Position numbers and translations under genes: made by a program. A DNA stretch of 64,000 nucleotides from Armatimonadota bacterium (lineage in GTDB: Bacteria; Sysuimicrobiota; Sysuimicrobiia; Sysuimicrobiales; Humicultoraceae), in the NCBI GenBank assembly GCA_031459855.1, contig JAVKHP010000001.1:230059-294058 (forward strand), given 5' to 3'. Below the pieces are notes generated by a model, which saw only the letters and a program-made list of their open reading frames with translations, was not told where the DNA came from and did not search any database. Within the stretch, counting starts at the first letter, position 1. Each line of letters starts with the position of its first letter. Below, piece by piece: positions 55,845-63,518 of this stretch.

Positions 55845-55873
55845 TATAGAATCTCCTGCTGCGGGCAGCACAA
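55845..55873 (-). promoter_or_regulatory. promoter of the lysine-rich micro-gene
   Basis: Reverse strand TTGTGC (55873-55868) and TCTATA (55850-55845) with a 17-base spacer, in one of the few A+T-rich spots of the window (TATATATGG). TATATA two bases further on is an alternative -10. Predicted start near 55837 leaves a 5' leader of about 65 bases. Confidence 0.6.
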
Positions 55874-55917
55874 TTCTTCGATGACGTGCCGGCTCGGACT
55901 CCCACCACGGCCCGGGG

Positions 55918-58089
55918 GTGCCGGAGCAGGAGCACGCCACCCGGCCGGCAGAACTCCCCCGCATGCCGCAGTCGGCCCACGATGTCACGGTGCACACCGC
56001 CCACCCCGCGCGGTCAGGGACGCGCGGCAGGCCGCGTGGACTGGGGTCGAGTTGTACGCGCCCGCCCCGCGCGGACGGGGACGCGCGGGGTAGCCATCCG
56101 CCGCGCACCCCGGTCTTCAACCCGCCGTACGCGGACGGGAACGCGCGTGCGCGGCGGACCGGGGTACCCGCCGCGCACGCGCCGGCACGGGCCGTGCTGC
56201 TCGCGCTGATAGCGGTCGCGGTGACCGCTGCCTCGGCGCCGGCGCAGACCGCCGCCGCGGATCTGGACGGCCACTGGGCCGCGGCGCGGATCCTCGACCT
56301 CGTGCGGCGTGGCGTGGTCGGGCTGGACGCCGACCGCCGCTTCCACCCCGACCGCCCCGTGACGCGCGCGCAGTACGTCGTCTGGTTGGTGGCGGCGCGG
56401 GGCCTTCCCCCGCTGCGCCCGGGCGCGTCGAGCTTCGCCGACGTGCCGCCCGGCCACGAGGTTGCGGCGGCGCTGGAGAGCGCGGCCGCCGTGGGCATCG
56501 TGGCCCCCGGCGGCCTGTTCCGCCCCGACGAGCCCCTCACACGCGCCGATGCCATCGTCTACCTCGTCCGCGCCCTCGGGCACACCTTCGAGGCGGCGTA
56601 CATGGTGCACGCGCCGCTGCCGTACGTGGACGTCGACGGGCTGCCACCGACGGTGCGCGGGGCGATCGCGGTGGCCGCGCTCAGCGAGCCGCCGCTGCTG
56701 CGCGAGCCCCCCGCCGACCGTCTGCGCCCGGACGAGCCCGCCACGCGCGCCGAGGCTGCCAGCCTGCTGTGGGCGTACCTGCAGGCCGTCGAGCGCGGCA
56801 TGCGTCTGCGCTTCGTGACCACCCTCGGCCAGGGCGTCACGTTGATCCTCGAGAAACGCGGGGCGCTGCGCGTGATGCCCGTCTGGCGGGTGCAGGTCGG
56901 GGCCTTCCTCGACGAAGAGCGCGCGCGCCGGCTGGCCGCCACGCTGCGCGCCCGCGGGTATCCGGCCGACGTGGAGGCGGTGGACGAGGTCTTCCGGGTG
57001 CGCGTGGGACAGTTTCGAACCCGCGAGGAGGCCGAGGCGCTCCGGGGGCGCCTGGAACCGGACGGGGTCACCGGCCAGGTGGTCCTCACGGTCCAGGACT
57101 ACGACGCCCTGGCCGGCCCGTTCTGGACGGGTATGCTGGTGGTGGAGCCGGCCAGCGGCGTCACGCTGCGGCCGGCGCTGGCCCTGGGGGGGAGCCTGGG
57201 ACGCGGCCTGGTCAGCGAGGCCGCACGACGCGCCGGCGCCCTTGCGGCGGTCAACGGTGGGTTCTTCCACGCGGCCACGGGCGACCCGCTCGGATGCCTG
57301 GTCGTCGACGGCGAGGTCGTCAGCGAGCCGATGCCCGGCCGCACCTGCGTGGGCATCACCGACGACGGCCAGCTGCTCTTCGACACCATGGGCTTCGATG
57401 CCGCGGTCGAGGTGCACGGCGCGCACCTGCCCGTCGCCGGCGTCAACCGCCCGCGCGGCGCGGACGAGTTGATCGTCTACCGTCCGGTGTTCGGTGCCTC
57501 CACCCGCACCAACCCATTTGGGGCGGAAGCCGTCGTGGTGGGCGACGTGGTCGAGCAGGTGGTCGACGGCCGGGGCAACACGGCGATCCCGCGGCACGGC
57601 TTCGTGCTCTCCGGCCACGGCCGCATGCGGGCGGCGCTGGCGGCGCTGCGGCCGGGCGACCGCGTGACGCTGCGCATGCGGCTGGTCCCCGGGTCCGGCG
57701 ATCCGCGGTGGGATGGCGTCCGGCACGTCCTCGGCGGCGGCCCGCGGCTGCTGGCCGCCGGGCAGTATGCGGGCGGCGAGGGCTTCCGCGCGTCGTTCAC
57801 CGATCGCCGCCACCCGCGCACCGCCCTGGGCCGGCTCGAGGACGGCCGCGTGCTCCTGGTGGTGGTGGGCGGGCGGCAGCCCTACCACAGCCTGGGCATG
57901 ACGCTCCCCGAACTGGCGGCCATGCTCCGCCTGCTGGGCGTCACCGACGCCCTCAACCTGGACGGCGGAGGGTCGTCCACCCTGGTCGTGCGCGGCGTGG
58001 TCGTCAACCTGCCGGCGGACGGGACGGGAGAGCGGCCGGTCGGTGACGTGCTCCTGGTGATGCCCCCGACACCCCAGGAGCAGCCGTAG
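55918..58089 (+). CDS. SLH-domain, SPOR-domain phosphodiester glycosidase-like exported protein
   Basis: Up to 723 aa. After an odd Arg/Pro-rich lead comes a signal-peptide-like helix (about residues 91-112, AVLLALIAVAVTAASAPAQ). Three SLH repeats follow (LDGHWAAARILDLVRRGVVG; SFADVPPGHEVAAALESAAA; a third to about residue 300), then a SPOR-like domain (WRVQVGAFLDEERARRLAAT, residues about 322-390). The C-terminal NAGPA domain spans about 430-720 (AAVNGGFFHAATGDPLGCLV, TDALNLDGGGSSTLVV). It is probably wall-anchored and acts on a glycan phosphodiester or peptidoglycan-linked sugar. The start is uncertain: the lead region overlaps three DNA repeats and may be untranslated. Confidence 0.82.
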   Translation: MPEQEHATRPAELPRMPQSAHDVTVHTAHPARSGTRGRPRGLGSSCTRPPRADGDARGSHPPRTPVFNPPYADGNARARRTGVPAAHAPARAVLLALIAVAVTAASAPAQTAAADLDGHWAAARILDLVRRGVVGLDADRRFHPDRPVTRAQYVVWLVAARGLPPLRPGASSFADVPPGHEVAAALESAAAVGIVAPGGLFRPDEPLTRADAIVYLVRALGHTFEAAYMVHAPLPYVDVDGLPPTVRGAIAVAALSEPPLLREPPADRLRPDEPATRAEAASLLWAYLQAVERGMRLRFVTTLGQGVTLILEKRGALRVMPVWRVQVGAFLDEERARRLAATLRARGYPADVEAVDEVFRVRVGQFRTREEAEALRGRLEPDGVTGQVVLTVQDYDALAGPFWTGMLVVEPASGVTLRPALALGGSLGRGLVSEAARRAGALAAVNGGFFHAATGDPLGCLVVDGEVVSEPMPGRTCVGITDDGQLLFDTMGFDAAVEVHGAHLPVAGVNRPRGADELIVYRPVFGASTRTNPFGAEAVVVGDVVEQVVDGRGNTAIPRHGFVLSGHGRMRAALAALRPGDRVTLRMRLVPGSGDPRWDGVRHVLGGGPRLLAAGQYAGGEGFRASFTDRRHPRTALGRLEDGRVLLVVVGGRQPYHSLGMTLPELAAMLRLLGVTDALNLDGGGSSTLVVRGVVVNLPADGTGERPVGDVLLVMPPTPQEQP
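56006..56148. repeat. three GC-rich inverted-repeat elements upstream of the SLH gene signal peptide
   Basis: Copies at 56006-56027 and 56067-56088 are perfect CCGCGCG-N8-CGCGCGG palindromes with related spacers (GTCAGGGA, GACGGGGA). A third, degenerate copy is at 56127-56148 (spacer GACGGGAA). The repeat period is 60-61 bases. Because copies one and two fall in different reading frames of the overlapping ORF, they look like DNA sites rather than a peptide repeat. Confidence 0.7.
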
Positions 58090-58123
58090 CGGGAACAGTC
58101 CACAAACAGCTGCCACTTGCCTC

Positions 58124-58152
58124 TTGCACGCGTCGCTCTTCTATGCTATTAT
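58124..58152 (+). promoter_or_regulatory. promoter of the GntR gene (leaderless mRNA)
   Basis: TTGCAC (58124-58129), 17 bases, TATTAT (58147-58152). The start site should fall at about 58158-58160, only four to six bases before the ATG at 58164, so the transcript is effectively leaderless. No Shine-Dalgarno sequence is present. Confidence 0.75.
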
Positions 58153-58170
58153 CATAAACAATCATGATAA
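58149..58170. promoter_or_regulatory. operator palindrome overlapping -10 box and start codon
   Basis: TTATCAT and ATGATAA are perfect seven-base inverted arms separated by eight bases. They cover the end of the -10 box, the predicted transcription start and the GntR ATG. A repressor bound here would block its own promoter; autoregulation by the encoded GntR protein is the obvious hypothesis. Confidence 0.65.
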
Positions 58171-59177
58171 AAGGCAAATCGAGCCCCACGCGCATTCCCC
58201 TGGCGGTGGACAACCGCTTGCCGGAGCCGATCCACGCCCAGCTGGCAGAGCAACTCCGGTGGCTGGTGGCCCTGGGGGAGTTGCGGCCCGGCGACCGGTT
58301 GCCCACCGTGCAGGAACTCGCCGATCACCTGCGGGTCCACCGGAACACGGTGGCCGCGGTGTACGCGGCCCTCCAGGAGGAAGGCTACCTGACCTCGCGA
58401 CGGGGCGCGGGCACCTTCGTGGCGGACAGCGAGACCACGCGGGCGGCGGTGCAACGTGTGGCCCTGCGGGACGTGGTGGAGCAGGCGCTGGCGAGGGCCG
58501 TGGAGATGGGTTTCACGCCGGCGGAGTTCGCGGAGGCCGCGGCGGCCCGAGCACGCATGCACGAGGCCCAGCGGTCCTGGCGGCGAGTGCTGTTCGTCGA
58601 GTGCAACGTCCCCGAGATCGAGCAGCATGGCCGCACGCTGACCCGGGAGCTCGGCGTGACCGTGGAGGGCGTGCACCTCAACGACGTCCGGGCGGATCCC
58701 GCAGGGTTCCGCCAGCGCGCGGCCGCGGTGGGGACCGTGGCGACCACGTTCTTCCACTTCGAAGAGGTGCAGCACGTTGTGGGCCGTGCCGCGCAGGTGG
58801 TGGGGATCGGGGCCGGGCTGGAGATCCGGTTCTTGCGGGCCCTGGGCCAGATGCCTGCGGGTACGCGGGTGGCCATCTGCTGCCTGGACCGCGAGCGCGC
58901 TGCCAGAGTGCGCACGCTGGTGGTGCACGCGGGGGTCCGGCACGTGAGCATGGCCGCCGTGGGCGTGGACGACCCCGAGCGGTTCCGTCGGGCACTGAAC
59001 GAGGCAGACGAGGTGTACGTGTCGACCGCGGCCTACCCGGTGGCCCGGCGGTTGGTGGGCGAGCATGTGCGGCTCCGCACGTACCAGATGGAGCTGGACC
59101 GCGCGAGCCTTGAGATGGTGCGGGCGCGGTTGATGGACCCATCCGTGCAGCCACGGACGGGGCAACGGGGCGCGTGA
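58164..59177 (+). CDS. GntR-family regulator with unusual C-terminal sensor domain
   Basis: 337 aa. Residues about 20-88 form a YtrA/GntR winged helix (IHAQLAEQLRWLVALGELRP, LADHLRVHRNTVAAVYAALQ, LTSRRGAGTFVAD). The rest is an alpha/beta domain of about 230 residues (VLFVECNVPEIEQHGRTLTR, VATTFFHFEEVQHVVGRAAQ, VRHVSMAAVGVDDPERFRRA) that looks like a periplasmic-binding/sensor fold rather than an aminotransferase, FCD or UTRA domain. ATG 58164 sits inside its own operator. First gene of a run with CBS, small and GNAT genes. Confidence 0.85.
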   Translation: MIKGKSSPTRIPLAVDNRLPEPIHAQLAEQLRWLVALGELRPGDRLPTVQELADHLRVHRNTVAAVYAALQEEGYLTSRRGAGTFVADSETTRAAVQRVALRDVVEQALARAVEMGFTPAEFAEAAAARARMHEAQRSWRRVLFVECNVPEIEQHGRTLTRELGVTVEGVHLNDVRADPAGFRQRAAAVGTVATTFFHFEEVQHVVGRAAQVVGIGAGLEIRFLRALGQMPAGTRVAICCLDRERAARVRTLVVHAGVRHVSMAAVGVDDPERFRRALNEADEVYVSTAAYPVARRLVGEHVRLRTYQMELDRASLEMVRARLMDPSVQPRTGQRGA

Positions 59178-59207
59178 GCGACGAGCCTGATGGGAGGTGG
59201 AGCGCAC

Positions 59208-59750
59208 ATGAGTGGCGAGATGGACGGGAAGTCGGTGGAGACGTCGGGCGGAGCGAGCGTCGGGCCTGTCGGGCCGTGGGTCGCAGCGGCACCGGTGGTG
59301 CTGCCGACCACGTCCGTGGCCATGGCGTTGCGGCTCATGCGGGACGCGGGCCTTCCCGCGCTGCCCGTCATGCAGGATGGACAGTTCGCGGGCCTTGTGC
59401 ACGAGCGGGACCTCCTCCGCCTGACACCGTCGGAAGCGTCCACGCTCGACCGCCACGAGCTCCACGCGGTCCTGGCCGGGTTGACGGTGGCGCGGGCAGT
59501 CCGGCCCGGTGCCGCGGTCTCGCCGGAGTGCCCGGTCGAGGAGGCGGCGCGGCGCATGACCAGGGCGGGCGCGCCGGTGGTCCCCGTGGTGTCCGGCGGC
59601 ATGCCCGTGGGCGTGCTGCTGTGGACCGCCGTGCTGGAGGTGCTGTTGACGCGTGCTGCGAGGCTCGCCGGCGCGGAGGAATCGAGACAGGCCGTACAGA
59701 CCACAGGTGGAGGAGGGGGTCATGCTGCACAGCTCGTGGTTGCTGGGTGA
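59208..59750 (+). CDS. CBS-domain pair protein
   Basis: 180 aa with two CBS motifs: first about residues 33-80 (TTSVAMALRLMRDAGLPALP, VMQDGQFAGLVHERDLLRL), second about 98-148 (CPVEEAARRMTRAGAPVVPV, VSGGMPVGVLLWTAVLEVLL). Stand-alone CBS pairs bind adenosyl nucleotides and act as sensors. ATG 59208 has GGGAGGTGGAG. It lies 30 bases after the GntR gene, so probably the same transcript. Confidence 0.85.
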   Translation: MSGEMDGKSVETSGGASVGPVGPWVAAAPVVLPTTSVAMALRLMRDAGLPALPVMQDGQFAGLVHERDLLRLTPSEASTLDRHELHAVLAGLTVARAVRPGAAVSPECPVEEAARRMTRAGAPVVPVVSGGMPVGVLLWTAVLEVLLTRAARLAGAEESRQAVQTTGGGGGHAAQLVVAG

Positions 59751-59931
59751 GCTCGCCAAGCAGCGTCTGTCCCAGGACCTCCAGGACGCGGACGTCAGGC
59801 GACGCGTGCGCCGTGCTGAGCAGGCGCAGGGCTCGCTGCCATCGGACGGTGGACGTGCAAGACGAACCCTCGTGGGGGTCTGGGGCGTAGCGCGCGCCAC
59901 CGCCTCCGTCCTCGCGCGGGCGGTCCGGTGA
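59722..59931 (+). CDS. 69-aa basic protein of unknown function
   Basis: ATG 59722 has a strong GGAGGAGGGGG site inside the end of the CBS gene (29-base overlap). The first half (MLHSSWLLGELAKQRLSQDL, QDADVRRRVRRAEQAQ) is helical and basic; the C-terminal part (TLVGVWGVARATASVLARAV) is mildly hydrophobic and could associate with membrane. No domain recognised. Position suggests co-expression with the CBS protein. Confidence 0.5.
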   Translation: MLHSSWLLGELAKQRLSQDLQDADVRRRVRRAEQAQGSLPSDGGRARRTLVGVWGVARATASVLARAVR

Positions 59932-60023
59932 AGGCCCGGGAGTCTGGCGACAGGCGAGCCAGCTCCCCGCTCCATGCACGTCCGCGGGCACGGCACGCGC
60001 GGGTGCGACGACGGGAGGCGCGA

Positions 60024-60689
60024 ATGCGAATGGGCGACGGCCTGCAGGTGGAGGTGCGCCCCGTCACGCAGGGCACGTGGAGAGCGCTCGAGGCGCTGTT
60101 CCGAGCCGAGCGAGGCCTGCCGCGAGGGTGCTGGTGCATGTGGTGGCGGACGAGCCGGGACGAGTTCCAGCGTCTGGGCCCTCGAGGACGGCGGCTGGCG
60201 TTGCGGCGTCTGGTGGTGTCCGGAACCCCCATCGGCGTCGTGGCGTTCGTAGGTGGCACGCCGGTCGGTTGGTGCTCGGTCGCCCCCCGCGAGCGCTATC
60301 CGGCGCTCGAACGCTCGCCGACGCTTCGGCGGGTCGACGACGAGCCGGTGTGGTCGGTGGTGTGTCTCTACGTGGCCAAGACCTGGCGCGGCCTCGGGGT
60401 GGTCGAGCAGCTCCTGCAGGGCGCCATCGCGTACGTGCGGGCGCAGGGTGGGACCGCGCTGGAAGCGTACCCCCACGTGCGTGCTCCGGCCGGTGGGCCA
60501 GGCGCCGCGTACATGGGGCTCCTGTCGACCTTCCTCCGCACGGGCTTCGTGGAGGTCGCGCGGCCGACCCCACAGCGGCGCATCGTCCGGTACAGCTGGG
60601 GATCGCGTGCCGCGCTCGGGGGGCCTGCTACACCACGTGGGGAGAGTCGTGCCACGTCCCACTCAAGGCTCCGCACCGGTGGCGGGTAG
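60024..60689 (+). CDS. GNAT-family acetyltransferase
   Basis: 221 aa. The acetyl-CoA-binding core follows VWSVVCLYVAKTWRGLGVVE (strand 4, then the R/Q-x-x-G-x-G/A loop as TWRGLGVVEQLLQGAIAYVR). VGWCSVAPRERYPALERS precedes it. The C-terminus continues to a Ser/Arg-rich tail that overlaps the 3' end of the convergent nucleotidyltransferase by 27 bases. ATG 60024 has GGGAGGCGCG. Acceptor substrate unknown. Confidence 0.8.
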   Translation: MRMGDGLQVEVRPVTQGTWRALEALFRAERGLPRGCWCMWWRTSRDEFQRLGPRGRRLALRRLVVSGTPIGVVAFVGGTPVGWCSVAPRERYPALERSPTLRRVDDEPVWSVVCLYVAKTWRGLGVVEQLLQGAIAYVRAQGGTALEAYPHVRAPAGGPGAAYMGLLSTFLRTGFVEVARPTPQRRIVRYSWGSRAALGGPATPRGESRATSHSRLRTGGG

Positions 60690-61265
60690 GTCCTCGGGCA
60701 CGTCGACGTCGACTGCCGCCTCCTCCGGCAGCGGCAGGGCCACCCCCTGCTGAGGGTACCGCTCGATGACGCTGCGCGCGCCGCGATCGCCCTCCAGGGT
60801 GAGGAGTTCGAGGAAGAGGGCCCGGTCGAAGTACGCGGGCGGACCGACGACGCCACGGTACGCCGAAGCCACGATGCGGTGGCCGCCCGCAACCGCGGTC
60901 TCGACCAGCTGGTCGATGATGGCGGCCGTGACCAGGGGCTGGTCGGCGAGCAGGATCACCACCCCGGTGGCCTCGGGAGAGATCGCCGCCACGCCGACAC
61001 GGATCGACGAGCCCATGCCCTCGCCAGGATCGGGGTTCTCGACCACGCGCACCGGGAGCCCGTCCAGCAGCGGCCGGTAGGCCGCCGCGTGGGCGCCGCC
61101 CAGCACGACCACCACCTCGCCGCAGCGCGAGGCTGCCGCGGCCTCGGCGACACGCCGCAGCATCGGCACGCCGCCCACGGGCAGGGCGAGCTTCGGGCGC
61201 CCCATGCGCGTGCTGGCCCCCGCGGCCAGCACCACGGCGGCCGGCCCGGGCTGGCGGTCGGTCAT
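60663..61265 (-). CDS. molybdenum cofactor nucleotidyltransferase (MocA/MobA-like)
   Basis: A 200-aa NTP-transferase: VVLAAGASTRMGRPKLALPV at the start, GVVILLADQPLVTAAIIDQL (substrate loop) and GPPAYFDRALFLELLTLEGD. It transfers CMP (or GMP) to molybdopterin for xanthine dehydrogenase- or CO dehydrogenase-type enzymes. Start overlaps the xdhC stop (ATGA). Last gene of the maturation cluster. Confidence 0.88.
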   Translation of the reverse strand: MTDRQPGPAAVVLAAGASTRMGRPKLALPVGGVPMLRRVAEAAAASRCGEVVVVLGGAHAAAYRPLLDGLPVRVVENPDPGEGMGSSIRVGVAAISPEATGVVILLADQPLVTAAIIDQLVETAVAGGHRIVASAYRGVVGPPAYFDRALFLELLTLEGDRGARSVIERYPQQGVALPLPEEAAVDVDVPEDLPATGAEP

Positions 61266-62386
61266 CCGGCCGGGACGGACGCGTGAATGGGCGCCCGCCG
61301 GTCGCGCAGGAACCCGGCCCGGCGTCGGCGGGCCACGGCCAGGATCTCGCCGATGGCGGCGATGGCGATCTCGTCGGGTGTCTCGCTGCCGATGTCCAGG
61401 CCGACCGGCCCGTAGATGCGCGCGCGCTGCGCGTCGTCGAGCGTCACGCCCTCCCGCGCCAGGTCGGCCAGGATCTTCTCGGTGCGGGCACGGGGGCCGA
61501 GCATCCCCAGGTAGGCCACGGGCGTGGGCAGGAACGCGCGCAGCAGGTCGCGGTCGTGCATGTAGTTGTGGGTCATGATCAGCACGTAGGTGTGCGGGTC
61601 CGTGGGCACCGCCTGGCCGGCCTCCGGAAACTCGGTCTTCACGAACCCCGCAGCGCCGGGGAACCGCTCGGGGGTGAGGAACACCTCGCGACGGTCGACG
61701 ACCAGGACCCGCCACCCCAGCTGCGCCGCAAACCGCACCACCGGGATCGCGTCGTGCCCCGCGCCACAGACCACCAGGCGCAGCGGCGGGTGCAGCACCT
61801 CGACGAAGAGCCGCACCGGCGCGCCGCCGGCCTGCGCCTGCCGGACCTCGGTGCGCAGCTCGGCCCGCGCCGCCTCGGCCCACCGCGTGGCCTCGGCCTC
61901 CAGCGCGGGATCGCCCAGCCCGCCTCCGGTGCGGCCATCGGCCCAGACCACCAGGCGCCGACCCGCGGGGAGGGCCGGCGTCCCCTCCACCACCGTCACG
62001 ACCACGACCGGCTCGTCGGCGGCCAGCGCCGCGCGCACCGCCTCCCACAGGACGTCGTCTGGGGCCGTCGGCTCCACGAAGACGTCGATGGCGCCGTTGC
62101 AGCCCAGCCCCAGCCCCCAGACCATGTCGTCGTCGGCGGTCAGGTCGTAGGTCACCAGGCGCGGCACGCCGCTCGCCAGGACCTCCTCGGCGACCACGGC
62201 CACGTCGCCTTCCAGGCACCCGCCGCTGATGTTGCCCACCTGCCGGCCGGTGGCCGTGGTCAGCAGGCGCGCGCCCGCACGCCGGTAGGTGGACCCGCGC
62301 ACGCCGACGATGGTGGCCAGCGCGGTCGCCTCGCCCCGCGCCCGGGCGTCGTCCACTGCCGCAAGGATCTCCTGTAGCTCCTTCAT
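61262..62386 (-). CDS. xdhC: XdhC/CoxF-family Mo-hydroxylase maturation protein
   Basis: 374 aa. The N-terminal XdhC/CoxI domain shows ATIVGVRGSTYRRAGARLLT, QVGNISGGCLEGDV and LGLGCNGAIDVFVEP; the C-terminal Rossmann domain shows LRLVVCGAGHDAIPVVRFAA, YVLIMTHNYMHDRDLL and VAYLGMLGPRARTEKIL. It binds and sulfurates/inserts Mo cofactor in xanthine dehydrogenase-type enzymes. Its ATG overlaps the upstream VWA gene stop. Confidence 0.92.
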   Translation of the reverse strand: MKELQEILAAVDDARARGEATALATIVGVRGSTYRRAGARLLTTATGRQVGNISGGCLEGDVAVVAEEVLASGVPRLVTYDLTADDDMVWGLGLGCNGAIDVFVEPTAPDDVLWEAVRAALAADEPVVVVTVVEGTPALPAGRRLVVWADGRTGGGLGDPALEAEATRWAEAARAELRTEVRQAQAGGAPVRLFVEVLHPPLRLVVCGAGHDAIPVVRFAAQLGWRVLVVDRREVFLTPERFPGAAGFVKTEFPEAGQAVPTDPHTYVLIMTHNYMHDRDLLRAFLPTPVAYLGMLGPRARTEKILADLAREGVTLDDAQRARIYGPVGLDIGSETPDEIAIAAIGEILAVARRRRAGFLRDRRAPIHASVPAG

Positions 62387-63486
62387 CGCCTCGTCCCCAG
62401 GTACCGCTCCAGCCGGCGCAGGCTCTCCAGGTTGTGCGCCGGCGCGAACACGTCCACGTAGGGCAGCGCCACCCGCATCCCCTGGCAGATCGGCTCGTAC
62501 CCCGGGCTCGCCAGCAGCGGGTTGAGCCAGATCACCTTGGCGGCCCGGCGGTGGAGCTCGTCCATGGCGGCCTCGAGCACGTCCACGTCGCCCGTGTCCC
62601 ACCCGTCGCTGATGATGATGACCACCGTGCGCCGGTCGAGCAGGGCGCCGTAGTGGTCCAGGAAGTCCCGCAGGCTCCGGCCGATCTTCGTGCCCCCGGA
62701 CCAGTCCGGCACCTGACGCGCCACCGCGTCGAGGGCGGCCCGCAGGTCCTCGTGGGCCAGCTGGCCGGTGATGCGGCTGAGGCTCGTGCTGAACACGAAG
62801 GTCTCGACGCGGCCGGTGGCGTGCTGCAGGGCGTAGACGAACTGGATCAGGAAGCGGCTGTAGAGGTCCATCGAGCCGCTCACGTCGCACAGCAGCACGA
62901 TACGGCTCTTCTGCACCTTGCGTTCGCGCCGCAGGATCTCCAGGATCTCGCCGCCGCGGCGCAGGCTGTGCCGCATGGTGCGGCGCAGGTCGACCAGGTG
63001 TCCCCGGGCGCTGCGGCGCGTGCGCCGTGACAACCGCGTGGCCACCCGCCGGGCGATGGCCGCCACGATCCGCGCCATCTCGTTGAGCTCGTCGGGGGTG
63101 AACGTGCTGAAGTCCTTGCGCGTGAGGGCCTCGACGGGGCTGTAGGCGGGCAGGCGCTCGCCCTCGCCGTCGTCCTCGGCCTCTGTGGCGTCCTGCCACT
63201 CGAGCAGGACGCGGTCGAGGGCCTGCCGAGCGTCCAGCACCAGGGTACCCTCCTGCGCGGGGGCCGGCAGCAGGTCGGGCTCCGGGCGCGGGCCCCAGTA
63301 CTGCCAGAACGCCTCGTCGAAGATCTGCTGGGCGTCCTGCCCCGAGGCGAGCACCGCCCGCAGCGCCAGGTAGACCTCGCGCCGGTCGCCGACGTCCACG
63401 CTGACCAGCGCCCGGAGGGCGTCGGCCGCTTCCTGCGGGCCCACCGCCAGCCCACGGGCCCGCAGCAGCCGGCAGAAGCCCACCAC
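62383..63486 (-). CDS. CoxE-type VWA-domain protein
   Basis: About 367 aa or slightly longer. N-terminal helical region (CRLLRARGLAVGPQEAADAL, FDEAFWQYWG), then a VWA domain with MIDAS motif VLLCDVSGSMDLYSRFLIQF, the Thr of WSGGTKIGRSLRDFL and SDGWDTGDVDVLEAAM. In CO dehydrogenase clusters CoxE works with the CoxD AAA+ ATPase to mature the Mo/Cu centre. The start is unclear: the frame is open across the preceding gene, and GTG 63486/63483 are the first usable codons after it; a few conserved-looking residues lie upstream. Confidence 0.85.
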   Translation of the reverse strand: MVGFCRLLRARGLAVGPQEAADALRALVSVDVGDRREVYLALRAVLASGQDAQQIFDEAFWQYWGPRPEPDLLPAPAQEGTLVLDARQALDRVLLEWQDATEAEDDGEGERLPAYSPVEALTRKDFSTFTPDELNEMARIVAAIARRVATRLSRRTRRSARGHLVDLRRTMRHSLRRGGEILEILRRERKVQKSRIVLLCDVSGSMDLYSRFLIQFVYALQHATGRVETFVFSTSLSRITGQLAHEDLRAALDAVARQVPDWSGGTKIGRSLRDFLDHYGALLDRRTVVIIISDGWDTGDVDVLEAAMDELHRRAAKVIWLNPLLASPGYEPICQGMRVALPYVDVFAPAHNLESLRRLERYLGTRR

Positions 63487-63518
63487 GTTGGCGGCCAGGT
63501 TCGCCCAGCGGGCGTGGG

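Larger units (their letters stand above)
55503..55917. other. intergenic region holding a minus-strand micro-gene
   Basis: 415 bases between the acyl-CoA dehydrogenase and the SLH protein. On the minus strand it contains a promoter (55845-55873), a 14-codon lysine-rich ORF (55729-55773) and an intrinsic terminator (55679-55702). The longer frames in this area are shadows. Confidence 0.6.
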
